10,399 bases of DNA from Hyphomicrobiales bacterium (GCA_027069645.1 JALXEI010000347.1:1-10399), one strand, 5' to 3'; shown: positions 1 to 7,790, counted from the first letter of the stretch. Made by a program: numbers and translations. Notes: generated by a model from the letters alone, not told the origin.

Positions 1-680
1 TATCGCGTCCGCGTGTGGTGTTTCAGGAGGACGAGAACGGCAAGCTGCTGGAGCCGGTGGAAGAAGTCATCATTGATGTGGATGAAGAGTTTTCCGGGGC
101 CGTGGTGCAGGGCATTGCCGAGCGCAAGGGCGAAATGCTGGAGATGAAACCTTCGGGGGCCGGACAGCAACGTCTTGTCTTTCATGTGCCGACACGCGGC
201 CTGATTGGCTATAATGGCGAGCTGATGACGACCACCAAAGGTACGGCGATCATGAACCGGGTGTTCCATGATTATGCGCCGCACAAGGGGCCGATCCGGG
301 GACGCCATCCCGGTGTGCTGATCTCCAACGGTACCGGCACGGCTGTCGCCTTTGCGCTTTACAATCTCGAAGAGCGTGGCCCGATGATGATCGAGCCGCA
401 AACCAAGGTTTATGAGGGGATGATTGTCGGCGAGCATACAAGGGGCAATGATCTTGTGGTCAATGTGCTCAAAGGCAAACAGTTGACCAATATGCGCGCC
501 AGCGGCAAGGATGATGCCATCAAGCTGACCCCGCCGCTGCAAATGACGCTGGAAAAATCGCTGGCCTATATCAATGATGACGAGCTGGTGGAAATCACCC
601 CGGAAAATATCCGCATCCGCAAAAGGCATCTTGACCCGAATGACAGAAAAAGAGCGGAGCGGGCCGCAGCAAAGGCGTAG
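1..680 (+). CDS. typA: TypA/BipA ribosome-associated GTPase, C-terminal part (5' truncated)
   Basis: This is the last 225 codons plus the TAG stop of a translational GTPase that binds the 70S ribosome and supports ribosome assembly and stress or cold adaptation. The G domain lies outside the window; only the end of the EF-G-like region and the BipA-specific C-terminal domain are present. Signature stretches are PTRGLIGYN, VYEGMIVGEH, KQLTNMRASGKDDAIKLTPP and a basic RIRKRHL segment near the end, all typical of TypA rather than EF-G or LepA. Family members are about 600 residues, so roughly 380 residues are missing upstream. The reading frame begins at base 3 (S-R-P-R-V) and has no internal stop. 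It is followed by 149 bases before the next gene, so co-transcription is possible but not shown. Identity is clear; only the missing 5' part limits the call. Confidence 0.96.
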   Translation, partial: SRPRVVFQEDENGKLLEPVEEVIIDVDEEFSGAVVQGIAERKGEMLEMKPSGAGQQRLVFHVPTRGLIGYNGELMTTTKGTAIMNRVFHDYAPHKGPIRGRHPGVLISNGTGTAVAFALYNLEERGPMMIEPQTKVYEGMIVGEHTRGNDLVVNVLKGKQLTNMRASGKDDAIKLTPPLQMTLEKSLAYINDDELVEITPENIRIRKRHLDPNDRKRAERAAAKA

Positions 681-770
681 GGGAGACGGTTTCTTCCATA
701 CCTGTTATCTTATTTCGTTGCCGAGCAGCCACCCCGTCGATATTGTTCTCAACGGGCCTTGCAGCTTGTG

Positions 771-805
771 TTGACAGGTAACCTGATCCCGACCGGTATC
801 GGGAT
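771..805 (+). promoter_or_regulatory. Possible promoter with overlapping inverted repeat upstream of the hydrolase gene
   Basis: A perfect TTGACA box lies at 771-776. At the usual 17-base spacing the -10 position (794-799, CGGTAT) is poor, so promoter activity is uncertain. Overlapping that position is a perfect 7-bp inverted repeat, ATCCCGA (786-792) and TCGGGAT (799-805), separated by six bases. No T-run follows, which argues against an intrinsic terminator for typA. The arrangement would suit a repressor operator or a 5' leader hairpin for the gene starting at 830, but this is inference. Confidence 0.28.
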
Positions 806-829
806 GAAATTCGGGGCGGGACTGTATCA

Positions 830-1645
830 GTGAGGAAATCAATCACCGTCAATGATCTGGAGGTAGCCTTTCATGATGAGGGGCCACGTGACGGGGTAGC
901 TGTTATCCTGGCGCATTGCGCGAGCGCCTCCGGCCGTGAATGGCAATCGCTGCCCCCCTTGCTGGCAAAAAGGGGCTATCGTGTTCTGGTCCCCGATTTT
1001 ATCGGCTATGGACGTTCCGCGCCCTGGCCCGACAACCGGCCTTTTAATGCCGCTGCGGATGTCAATATTCTTCTGGCGCTCGCGGCACAGGCAGGAAAAC
1101 CGGTGCATCTGATTGGTCATTCTCATGGTGGACTGTTGGCGCTTGAAGCGGCCACATTGCTGGGCGACCAGGTGCGCAGCCTGACGCTCATCGAACCAAC
1201 CGTGTTTCAGTTGCTGCATGAAACCGGACACCGTCAGTGGTCGGTGGTGACGAAAATGGCCCGCCGTGTGCAGCAGGCCGTCGAACGGGGCGACAATCGC
1301 CAGGCAGCGCAAATCTTCACAGGTTTCTGGATCGGTCGTTTGAAATGGTATCTTTTGCCGGAGCGCCACAAGCGGGCCATTGCCCGCTCGATGAAAAAAG
1401 TGGTGCTGGAATTTGATATTGTTGATCTGGCCCATCGTGCTCCGGAACACTATGGCCGCATCACGGCACCGGTTTTGCTGATTGTCGGAACGAGAACAAG
1501 GGCACCGGCAAAAGCGGCCGCAAATTTGCTCCATGAAGCCTTGACAGATGTGCGGCGGGCCGGTTTGCGGGCCGGGCATATGAGTCCCTTTACCCATAAA
1601 AAACAGATCAACCGCATGATCCTCGATTATCTGCAATCAGTATAA
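830..1645 (+). CDS. Alpha/beta fold hydrolase, substrate unknown
   Basis: A 271-residue cytoplasmic alpha/beta hydrolase with no signal peptide or membrane segment. The nucleophile elbow G-H-S-H-G-G spans residues 96-101 (Ser98), after a beta strand PVHLI. The oxyanion region is near LAHCASASG (28-36), and a cap region rich in basic residues lies at about 130-205. The catalytic His is probably His250 in AGHMSPFTH. The usual Asp after strand 7 is absent: the place reads GTRTRAPA (220-227). Glu122 in LIEP, after strand 6, is a candidate acid. The GTG at 830 is used because homology starts almost at once (ITVNDLEVAFHDEG) and a GGGGCGGG tract ends about nine bases before it. Members of this superfamily include esterases, haloperoxidases and meta-cleavage hydrolases; nothing here fixes the substrate. 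It lies 130 bases before sucA on the same strand. Confidence 0.85.
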   Translation: MRKSITVNDLEVAFHDEGPRDGVAVILAHCASASGREWQSLPPLLAKRGYRVLVPDFIGYGRSAPWPDNRPFNAAADVNILLALAAQAGKPVHLIGHSHGGLLALEAATLLGDQVRSLTLIEPTVFQLLHETGHRQWSVVTKMARRVQQAVERGDNRQAAQIFTGFWIGRLKWYLLPERHKRAIARSMKKVVLEFDIVDLAHRAPEHYGRITAPVLLIVGTRTRAPAKAAANLLHEALTDVRRAGLRAGHMSPFTHKKQINRMILDYLQSV

Positions 1646-1775
1646 ATGACGTTACGGGAATATACCCACAGAAAAAATCATTCATTTTTCTATTGTATCT
1701 GGTGCTCATATCGCTACCTTGTTAGTACCAACGGGACATATTGCCGCTGTAAACAATACCAACAAGGCCGGTCCG
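1646..1775 (+). promoter_or_regulatory. Leader region of the sucAB-lpdA genes
   Basis: These 130 bases between the hydrolase stop and the chosen sucA start are AT-richer than the flanking genes. They contain an all-AT stem, AAAAAT (1673-1678) and ATTTTT (1684-1689), with a five-base loop; it is too weak to call a terminator. The main promoter for the oxoglutarate dehydrogenase genes is expected here by position. I could only find weak boxes (for example TTGTAT at 1693-1698 with TACCTT at 1715-1720), so no promoter is placed with confidence. Confidence 0.3.
1764..1767 (+). promoter_or_regulatory. Ribosome binding site deciding the sucA start
   Basis: An AAGG sequence lies eight bases before the ATG at 1776. 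The alternative in-frame TTG at 1719 has no comparable site upstream, and its extra 19 residues do not resemble a SucA N-terminus. This supports the ATG at 1776. Confidence 0.45.
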
Positions 1776-4745
1776 ATGACGCGCAGCAAGCAGAATGACG
1801 AATTTGCCCGCAATGCTTTTCTTGACGGCACAAACGCGCCGTGGATCGAGGACCTTTACGCCCGATACAAGCAGGACCCGAAAGCGGTGGATGCAAGCTG
1901 GCAACGTTTTTTTGCCACGCTTCAGGACAATCCCGAGGATGTGCGCAGGGAAGCGCGCGGCGCGTCCTGGCGACGGGACAACTGGCCGGTCTACACCAAT
2001 GGTGATCTGACGGCGGCCTTTGATGGCAACCGGGAAGCTCTTGAAAGGCGGATCGAAAATGGCATTGCCCGCAAGGCCCGGCAATACGGGGCCGAGCTTT
2101 CCGATGCGGTTATCGTCCAGCATCGCCGCCAGACCGTGCGGGCGCTGGAGCTGATCCGCTCCTATCGGATTCTGGGACATCTGATTGCCGACCTCGATCC
2201 GTTGGGCCTCATGGAGCGCAAGGAACATCCGGAGCTGCAACCGGAATATCATGGCTTCACTCAGGCCGATATGGATACCATGATTTTTCTGGATGGCGAA
2301 CTCGGGCTGGAAACCGCGACGCTGGGCGAGATCCTGACGCTTCTGCGCCGCACCTATTGTCGCCATGTGGGCTTTGAATTCACCCATGTGACCAATCCCG
2401 GGCAGCGCCGCTGGTTGCGTCAGCGCATCGAGGGTTACGACAACGAGATTTCCTTCACCCCGGAAGGCAAGCGGGCCATCCTGATGAAAATTCTCGAAGC
2501 CGAAACTTTCGAGCGTTTCCTTGATCTGAAATATACCGGCACCAAGCGTTTCGGGCTGGACGGCGGCGAGAGCCTCGTGCCGGCAATGGAACAGGTCATC
2601 AAGCGGGGTGGCCAGCTGGGTATTCGCGAAATCGTTATTGGCATGCCCCATCGCGGTCGTCTCAATGTGTTGGCCAATGTCATGCACAAGCTGCCGCGTA
2701 TTATTTTCCATGAATTTATGGGGGGCTCCAGTCTGCCGGATGAATATGCCGGTTCGGGGGATGTCAAATATCATCTGGGGGCTTCAAGCGATCGGGTCTT
2801 TGATGAAAATGCCGTACATCTGTCGCTGGCTGCCAACCCCTCCCATCTTGAAGCCGTTGATCCGGTGGTGCTTGGCAAGGTGCGTGCGAAACAGGATCAG
2901 CACGAAGACAGTCGCCGCGTCGAGGTTCTGCCGCTGCTGCTGCATGGCGATGCCGCCTTTGCGGGGCAGGGGGTGGTCTCGGAGTGCTTTGCCATGTCGA
3001 AACTGCATGGTCACCAGACCGGCGGTTCGCTGCATTTCATTGTTAACAACCAGATCGGTTTTACCACAACGCCGAATTTTGCCCGCTCCGCGCCCTATCC
3101 GTCCTCGACGGCAAAAATGGTCGGGGCGCCTATCTTTCATGTCAATGGCGATGACCCTGAAGCCGTTGTGCACATGGCCCGCGTGGCCACCGAATTCCGG
3201 CAACTGTTTCACAAACCCGTGGTGCTGGATATTTTCTGTTATCGCCGACATGGCCATAACGAGGCCGACGAGCCGTTTTTCACGCAGCCGAAAATGTACA
3301 GAACCATTCGTCACCACCCGATGGTGGGCGAGGTCTACGCGCGACGACTGATTGATGAAGGCGTGGTCACCCCCGATGACGTGGAAAAGCTCAAGCGCGA
3401 TATTCGCACCCGGCTTGATAATGAATTTGAAGCGGGGAAAACCTACAAAAGCAAAACAGCGGACTGGCTGACCGGTAAATGGCGCGGTATGACACTAACC
3501 CGCTCGGACGCCGAATGTCGCGGCAAGACCGGTGTCAGCGTGCGACGACTGAAACGCATTGGCAAGGCCACAACCCGTCTGCCGGACGATCTCAATGTTC
3601 ACCGCACGCTTGAAAAAATAATCGCCCGCCGGGCCGGGATGATCAAAAAGGGTGAAGGGATTGACTGGGCGATGGCCGAGAGTCTGGCCTTTGGGACACT
3701 GCTCGACGAGGGTTTTCCCGTGCGCCTTGCCGGTCAGGATGTGGAACGGGGCACCTTTTCCCATCGTCATGCGGTGATTGTCGATCAGCAAACAGAACGC
3801 AAATATATCCCCCTTAACAATATCGGCGCCAATGACAGGGGGCGTGCGCCGGCCCGTATCGAAATCGTCAATTCGCTTTTGTCGGAATATGCGGTTCTGG
3901 GGTTTGAATATGGCTATTCGCTTACCGATCCCAATGTGCTGACCCTGTGGGAAGCGCAGTTTGGAGATTTCGCCAACGGCGCGCAAATCATGTTCGATCA
4001 GTTTCTTTCAAGCGGCGAGCGCAAATGGATGCGCATGTCCGGCCTCGTATGTCTGTTGCCGCACGGTTATGAAGGCCAGGGGCCCGAACACAGTTCGGCA
4101 CGTCTTGAACGCTATTTGCAAATGAGTGCCCAGGATAACTGGCAGGTTGCCAATTGTACGACGCCCGCCAACTATTTTCATATTCTGCGGCGCCAGATTC
4201 ATCGCAAATTCAGGAAACCGCTTATTCTGATGACGCCCAAAAGTCTGCTGCGCCACAAGCTTTGCGTATCGCGCCTCGATCAGTTCAGCCCGAAATCCTC
4301 GTTCCATCGTATTTTGCGCGACGATGCCTGCCATGATCCCGAACAGAATGTGAGGCTGGCCGAAAACGCGCACATCCGCCGGGTTATCCTGTGCACAGGC
4401 AAGGTCTATTATGACTTGCTGGAAGAGCGCAACAAGCGTCAGATCGATGATATTTTCCTGCTGCGTCTGGAACAGCTCTATCCCTTCCCGGCGCGGGCGC
4501 TGGTCAAGGAACTTGCCGATTTTTGCGATGCCGAGATCGTCTGGTGCCAGGAAGAGCCGCAAAATATGGGTGCCTGGGTTTATATTCAGCCGGGTGTCGA
4601 ATGGGTGCTGGATCATCTCGACGCCAAATTCAAACGCCCGCGCTATGTCGGCAGGTCGGCATCGGCGGCAACGGCCACAGGGCTGATGAAACAGCATATC
4701 GAGGAGCGCAACAATCTGATTGACGAGGCCCTGACCATTGACTGA
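1776..4745 (+). CDS. sucA: 2-oxoglutarate dehydrogenase E1 component (SucA)
   Basis: A 989-residue thiamine diphosphate enzyme. It decarboxylates 2-oxoglutarate and transfers the succinyl group to the lipoyl arm of SucB, the entry reaction of the complex yielding succinyl-CoA. The N-terminal segment FARNAFLDGTNAPWIEDLY and the following helical region form the E2-binding domain. The ThDP half carries GMPHRGRLNVLANV (from residue 289), HGDAAFAGQG (390-399; D392 in the Mg/ThDP motif) with N424-N425 of VNNQIGF, and the active-site loop RRHGHNEADEP with His492 and His494. The pyrimidine-binding half starts near WAMAESLAFGTLLDEG and includes HGYEGQGPEHSSAR (763-776). Length fits alphaproteobacterial SucA, which is longer than the enterobacterial protein. 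The start is the ATG at 1776 rather than the TTG at 1719, on homology and ribosome binding site. It heads the sucA-sucB-lpdA set, but is separated from sucB by 299 bases containing repeats, so the genes may not be expressed in equal amounts. Confidence 0.97.
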   Translation: MTRSKQNDEFARNAFLDGTNAPWIEDLYARYKQDPKAVDASWQRFFATLQDNPEDVRREARGASWRRDNWPVYTNGDLTAAFDGNREALERRIENGIARKARQYGAELSDAVIVQHRRQTVRALELIRSYRILGHLIADLDPLGLMERKEHPELQPEYHGFTQADMDTMIFLDGELGLETATLGEILTLLRRTYCRHVGFEFTHVTNPGQRRWLRQRIEGYDNEISFTPEGKRAILMKILEAETFERFLDLKYTGTKRFGLDGGESLVPAMEQVIKRGGQLGIREIVIGMPHRGRLNVLANVMHKLPRIIFHEFMGGSSLPDEYAGSGDVKYHLGASSDRVFDENAVHLSLAANPSHLEAVDPVVLGKVRAKQDQHEDSRRVEVLPLLLHGDAAFAGQGVVSECFAMSKLHGHQTGGSLHFIVNNQIGFTTTPNFARSAPYPSSTAKMVGAPIFHVNGDDPEAVVHMARVATEFRQLFHKPVVLDIFCYRRHGHNEADEPFFTQPKMYRTIRHHPMVGEVYARRLIDEGVVTPDDVEKLKRDIRTRLDNEFEAGKTYKSKTADWLTGKWRGMTLTRSDAECRGKTGVSVRRLKRIGKATTRLPDDLNVHRTLEKIIARRAGMIKKGEGIDWAMAESLAFGTLLDEGFPVRLAGQDVERGTFSHRHAVIVDQQTERKYIPLNNIGANDRGRAPARIEIVNSLLSEYAVLGFEYGYSLTDPNVLTLWEAQFGDFANGAQIMFDQFLSSGERKWMRMSGLVCLLPHGYEGQGPEHSSARLERYLQMSAQDNWQVANCTTPANYFHILRRQIHRKFRKPLILMTPKSLLRHKLCVSRLDQFSPKSSFHRILRDDACHDPEQNVRLAENAHIRRVILCTGKVYYDLLEERNKRQIDDIFLLRLEQLYPFPARALVKELADFCDAEIVWCQEEPQNMGAWVYIQPGVEWVLDHLDAKFKRPRYVGRSASAATATGLMKQHIEERNNLIDEALTID

Positions 4746-4780
4746 TTGCGAGGGGACATAAAGGTTGACTCGCCTATTGC

Positions 4781-4818
4781 TTCCCGGACAAGCGATAGCG
4801 CAGATCCGGGATCCAGGG
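4781..4818 (+). repeat. Dispersed palindromic repeat, copy A (3' of sucA)
   Basis: A GC-rich stem-loop element 35 bases after the sucA stop. CCCGGA (4783-4788) pairs with TCCGGG (4805-4810), and T4782 with A4811 extends the stem; a small inner stem GCG/CGC closes the loop at 4792-4801. Positions 4783-4804 are identical to 7794-7815 (copy B, after lpdA). The downstream bases TCCAG and the later GCAAGC are also shared, so the repeat unit is longer than the stem. It has no T-run, so it does not look like a simple intrinsic terminator. Confidence 0.8.
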
Positions 4819-4837
4819 GCGGCAAGCAGGGAATTTG

Positions 4838-4868
4838 TTGAAAGGGCAAAAAAACAAATGCATATAAC
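4838..4868 (+). promoter_or_regulatory. Possible internal promoter for sucB-lpdA
   Basis: TTGAAA (4838-4843) and TATAAC (4863-4868) each match five of six consensus bases of a housekeeping promoter, but the 19-base spacer is longer than ideal. The site lies between repeat copies A and C in the sucA-sucB gap, about 175 bases before the sucB start. It would allow E2 and E3 to be made independently of E1. This is pattern matching only. Confidence 0.28.
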
Positions 4869-4873
4869 TTGTG

Positions 4874-4903
4874 GCTCTGGACCCCGGCTCAAGGCCGGGG
4901 AGC
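4874..4903 (-). repeat. Dispersed palindromic repeat, copy C (short-loop form, opposite orientation)
   Basis: CCCCGGC (4882-4888) and GCCGGGG (4894-4900) form a perfect 7-bp stem with the five-base loop TCAAG. Read on the minus strand, its flanks match copy B: CTCCCCGG at the start, and GAGCCGGGGTCCAGAG at the end. The 17-base loop of copy B is replaced here by a short one. With copy A it forms an inverted pair within the sucA-sucB gap. Confidence 0.75.
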
Positions 4904-5029
4904 GGGATGGATTACAAACCGGACAAAAATATAAAGGTCAGACATTTTGTGTTTTGGTATGACTTGCAGGGGGCAGGGCCATGAACGGAAATACAGACCG
5001 GTCCGGCAAGGCTCGAAACAACACAGTCT

Positions 5030-5038
5030 GGAGAAGAG
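5030..5038 (+). promoter_or_regulatory. sucB ribosome binding site
   Basis: The purine-rich GGAGAAGAG ends six bases before the sucB ATG at 5045. It fits the start chosen from homology (MAIEIRVPSLGES). Confidence 0.6.
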
Positions 5039-5044
5039 AACGAT

Positions 5045-6307
5045 ATGGCAATTGAAATTCGGGTCCCGTCCCTTGGAGAGTCGGTGACAGAAGCGACAGT
5101 CGGGCAGTGGTTTAAAAAGGAGGGCGAAGCGGTCAATGCCGATGAGCCTTTGGTAGAACTTGAAACCGACAAGGTGACCATTGAAGTCCCTTCACCGGCG
5201 GCAGGCACCATTTCGGAAATATCGGTGAATGAAGGGGATACAGTGTCCATCGGAGCCGTCCTCGGGGCCATTATCGAGGGGCGTGGCGCCACAGCGCACG
5301 AAGTGGAAAGCGAACCGGCAACAACGACATCCGCGCCGGTTGCCGCGGTTGCCGCCGGATCATCCATGCCGCCAGCCCCCGCCGCAGGAAAGCTGATGGC
5401 CGAACAGGGCATTTCCGCGGCCACCGTCGAGGGGACCGGGCGGCGCGGACAGATATTGAAAGAAGATGTGTTGCGGGTCATTGAAGGCGGAGCCGGTCAC
5501 GGGGAAGCACCCGCCCGACAGGAAAAGGCACCCCCTGCCGTCGAACCGCCGCCGCTCGCACCATCTCCTTCTGCTCCGGCGGCGTCCGCCGTGCCGCGCA
5601 CCGACGGACCACTGGAGGAACGGGTCCGCATGACCCGGTTGCGCCAGACCATTGCCCGACGCCTGAAAGAAGCCCAGAACACCGCAGCCATTCTGACGAC
5701 CTTCAACGAGGTGGACATGTCGGCGGTTATGAACCTGCGTAATGAATACAAGGACCTGTTTTTCAAAAAACATGGCGTCAAGCTGGGATTTATGGGTTTT
5801 TTCGTCAAGGCCTGTGTCACGGCGCTGCGTGAAATTCCCGAGGTCAATGCCGAGATTGACGGCAATGATCTGATCTACAAGAACTATTATCATATCGGTG
5901 TTGCCGTTGGCACACCGGCCGGGCTGGTTGTGCCGGTTGTGCGCGATGCCGACCGGCTGACGCTGGCCGGGGTGGAAAGCGCCATTGCCGAACTGGCGAC
6001 GAGAGCCAGGGACGGCAAGCTCTCAATGGACGAGATGACGGGGGGAACCTTTACAATCAGCAATGGCGGTGTTTATGGATCGCTGATGTCAACGCCGATA
6101 CTGAACGCGCCCCAATCCGGTGTTCTGGGCATGCATAAAATCGAGCAGCGTCCCGTTGTTGTCGATGGTGAGATTACCGTGCGGCCGATGATGTATCTGG
6201 CCCTGTCCTATGATCATCGCATTGTCGATGGCAAGCAGGCTGTGACCTTCCTCGTGCGGGTCAAGGAAAATATCGAGGATCCGAAACGCATGATCCTGGA
6301 ATTGTAA
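5045..6307 (+). CDS. sucB: Dihydrolipoyllysine-residue succinyltransferase, E2 of 2-oxoglutarate dehydrogenase (SucB)
   Basis: A 420-residue E2 core protein that transfers the succinyl group from its lipoyl arm to coenzyme A. One lipoyl domain covers about residues 1-77, with the lipoylated lysine at K43 in ETDKVTIEV. An Ala/Pro-rich linker follows (about 85-115), then the peripheral subunit-binding domain that holds E1 or E3 (about 115-147, with GRRGQILKEDVL), a second Pro/Ala linker (about 155-188), and the catalytic domain (about 190-420). The active-site motif SYDHRIVDGKQAV carries His391 and Asp395. A single lipoyl domain, the opening MAIEIRVPSLGES and the neighbouring sucA mark it as the succinyl rather than acetyl or branched-chain enzyme. 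The ATG at 5045 is preceded by a good ribosome binding site. lpdA begins 39 bases downstream, close enough for one transcript. Confidence 0.97.
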   Translation: MAIEIRVPSLGESVTEATVGQWFKKEGEAVNADEPLVELETDKVTIEVPSPAAGTISEISVNEGDTVSIGAVLGAIIEGRGATAHEVESEPATTTSAPVAAVAAGSSMPPAPAAGKLMAEQGISAATVEGTGRRGQILKEDVLRVIEGGAGHGEAPARQEKAPPAVEPPPLAPSPSAPAASAVPRTDGPLEERVRMTRLRQTIARRLKEAQNTAAILTTFNEVDMSAVMNLRNEYKDLFFKKHGVKLGFMGFFVKACVTALREIPEVNAEIDGNDLIYKNYYHIGVAVGTPAGLVVPVVRDADRLTLAGVESAIAELATRARDGKLSMDEMTGGTFTISNGGVYGSLMSTPILNAPQSGVLGMHKIEQRPVVVDGEITVRPMMYLALSYDHRIVDGKQAVTFLVRVKENIEDPKRMILEL

Positions 6308-6346
6308 TCAAAATCGGTCGCAAACGCCTTTGAATCGGATTGATCC

Positions 6347-7765
6347 ATGAGCAAATTTGATCTTGTCATTATCGGCACCGGCCCTGGTGGTTATGTCTGT
6401 GCCATTCGCGCCGCACAGCTTGGCATGCGCGTGGCGGTTGTCGAAAAACGCCAGCGTGACGGACGCCCGGCACATGGCGGCACTTGTCTCAATGTGGGCT
6501 GTATACCGTCGAAGGCACTGTTACATGCCTCCGAAAAATACGCACAAACCGCCAACGGCCTGGCGGAAATGGGGATCGGGGTCGGCAAGCCGAAACTGGA
6601 CCTTGCGGCCATGCAGGGCTTCAAGGACAAGGGCGTCAGGGGCAATGTGGATGGCATCGACTATCTGTTTAAAAAGAATGGCATAGAGGTTTTTGCCGGT
6701 ACCGGGACGATCACGGCAAAGGGGGTGGTCGAGGTCGCAGGTGCGGACGACAAAACTGTAAAACTGGAGGCTGCCAATATCGTTATTGCCACCGGATCAA
6801 GGGCGGCGGAATTGCCGGGTATTGATATTGATGAAAAACAGATCGTCACCTCGACAGGGGCGCTGGAACTGAAAAAGGTTCCCGGTCACATGGTGATTAT
6901 CGGGGGCGGTGTCATCGGCCTTGAACTGGGATCGGTCTGGCAAAGGCTCGGCGCGAAGGTGACGGTTATCGAATATCTCGATCAGATCCTGCCGGGCATG
7001 GACAGCGATATTGTCAAACAGTTTCAGCGCAGTCTCAAAAAGCAGGGCTTTACGTTCAAATTGTCGAGCAAGGTTCTGGCAGTGGAAAAGGCGGGGCGCA
7101 AGCGCAAGGTAATGTTCGAGGGGGTAAAGACCGGCAAGGCGGGTGAGCTGGAAGCCGATATTGTCCTTGTGGCTATTGGCCGGGTGCCGTTTACGGAAGG
7201 GCTTGGTCTTGAAGAGCTCGGAATCGGCAAGGATAATCGCGGTCGCATTGATGTGGATGAACATTATCAGACCTCTGTTGCCGGGATTTATGCCATTGGC
7301 GATGTCATCAGGGGCCCCATGCTGGCCCACAAGGCGGAAGAGGAAGGGGTGGCACTGGCGGAACATCTGGCCGGGCAAAAGCCGCATGTCAATTATGACC
7401 TGATCCCGGGGGTCGTCTATACGCAACCGGAAATTGCCGCGGTGGGGGCCACGCAAGAGGAACTGAAAAAAGCGGGTATCGAATATCGGGTGGGCAAGTT
7501 TCCGTTCATGGCCAACGGGCGGGCCCGCGTCTCGCATGGTACCGAAGGCTTTGTCAAGCTGCTGGCCGATGCCCGGACAGATCGGGTTCTCGGGGTGCAT
7601 ATCATGGGCGCCAACGCCTCCGAGATGATCCATGAAGCAGCTGTTTTGATGGAATTTGGCGGCTCAAGCGAAGATATGGCCCGTACCTGCCACGCTCATC
7701 CAACCCTTTCCGAAGCGGTAAAGGAAGCCGCTCTCGATGCCGATAAACGCGCCCTGCATATTTGA
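6347..7765 (+). CDS. lpdA: Dihydrolipoyl dehydrogenase, E3 (LpdA)
   Basis: A 472-residue FAD flavoprotein that reoxidises the dihydrolipoyl arm of E2 and passes electrons to NAD+. Visible motifs are the FAD-binding GTGPGG (10-15), the redox disulfide in GGTCLNVGC (Cys47 and Cys52), ATG (148-150), the NAD-binding GGGVIG (186-191) followed by Glu209, the second FAD motif YAIGD (D319), and the C-terminal interface base HAHPTLSE (His451 and Glu456) from the partner subunit. Length is normal. The stretch before the redox disulfide, EKRQRDGRPAHGG, appears a few residues longer than the usual form, in which Gly-Gly closely follows the Glu-Lys-Arg segment. The ribosome binding site is weak (CGGA at 6337-6340). 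Position as third gene after sucA and sucB ties it to this complex, although E3 may also serve other complexes in the cell. Confidence 0.97.
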   Translation: MSKFDLVIIGTGPGGYVCAIRAAQLGMRVAVVEKRQRDGRPAHGGTCLNVGCIPSKALLHASEKYAQTANGLAEMGIGVGKPKLDLAAMQGFKDKGVRGNVDGIDYLFKKNGIEVFAGTGTITAKGVVEVAGADDKTVKLEAANIVIATGSRAAELPGIDIDEKQIVTSTGALELKKVPGHMVIIGGGVIGLELGSVWQRLGAKVTVIEYLDQILPGMDSDIVKQFQRSLKKQGFTFKLSSKVLAVEKAGRKRKVMFEGVKTGKAGELEADIVLVAIGRVPFTEGLGLEELGIGKDNRGRIDVDEHYQTSVAGIYAIGDVIRGPMLAHKAEEEGVALAEHLAGQKPHVNYDLIPGVVYTQPEIAAVGATQEELKKAGIEYRVGKFPFMANGRARVSHGTEGFVKLLADARTDRVLGVHIMGANASEMIHEAAVLMEFGGSSEDMARTCHAHPTLSEAVKEAALDADKRALHI

Positions 7766-7790
7766 TACATGATCTGATTGCGGTTGACCG

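Noticed and set aside
786..805. Intrinsic terminator for typA
   Set aside because: The stem is only seven base pairs and is followed by GAAATTCGG, not a T-run; it also lies more than 100 bases after the typA stop.
839..1636. Minus-strand open frame of 265 codons opposite the hydrolase
   Set aside because: The + strand frame carries the nucleophile elbow and the expected fold; the minus frame has low-complexity, basic, His/Gln-rich translation typical of a shadow.
1719..1775. TTG start giving SucA 19 extra residues
   Set aside because: Rare start, no ribosome binding site, and the extra residues do not look like a SucA N-terminus; the ATG at 1776 has AAGG eight bases upstream.
1722..4892. 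Several long minus-strand frames opposite sucA
   Set aside because: sucA is a full, well-conserved gene. These frames have no family resemblance and arise from codon bias in GC-rich DNA.
4981..5055. Possible 24-codon leader peptide overlapping the sucB start
   Set aside because: It has an ATG and a G-rich upstream stretch, but no run of regulatory codons and no attenuator-like alternative stems near it; open frames of this size are expected by chance.
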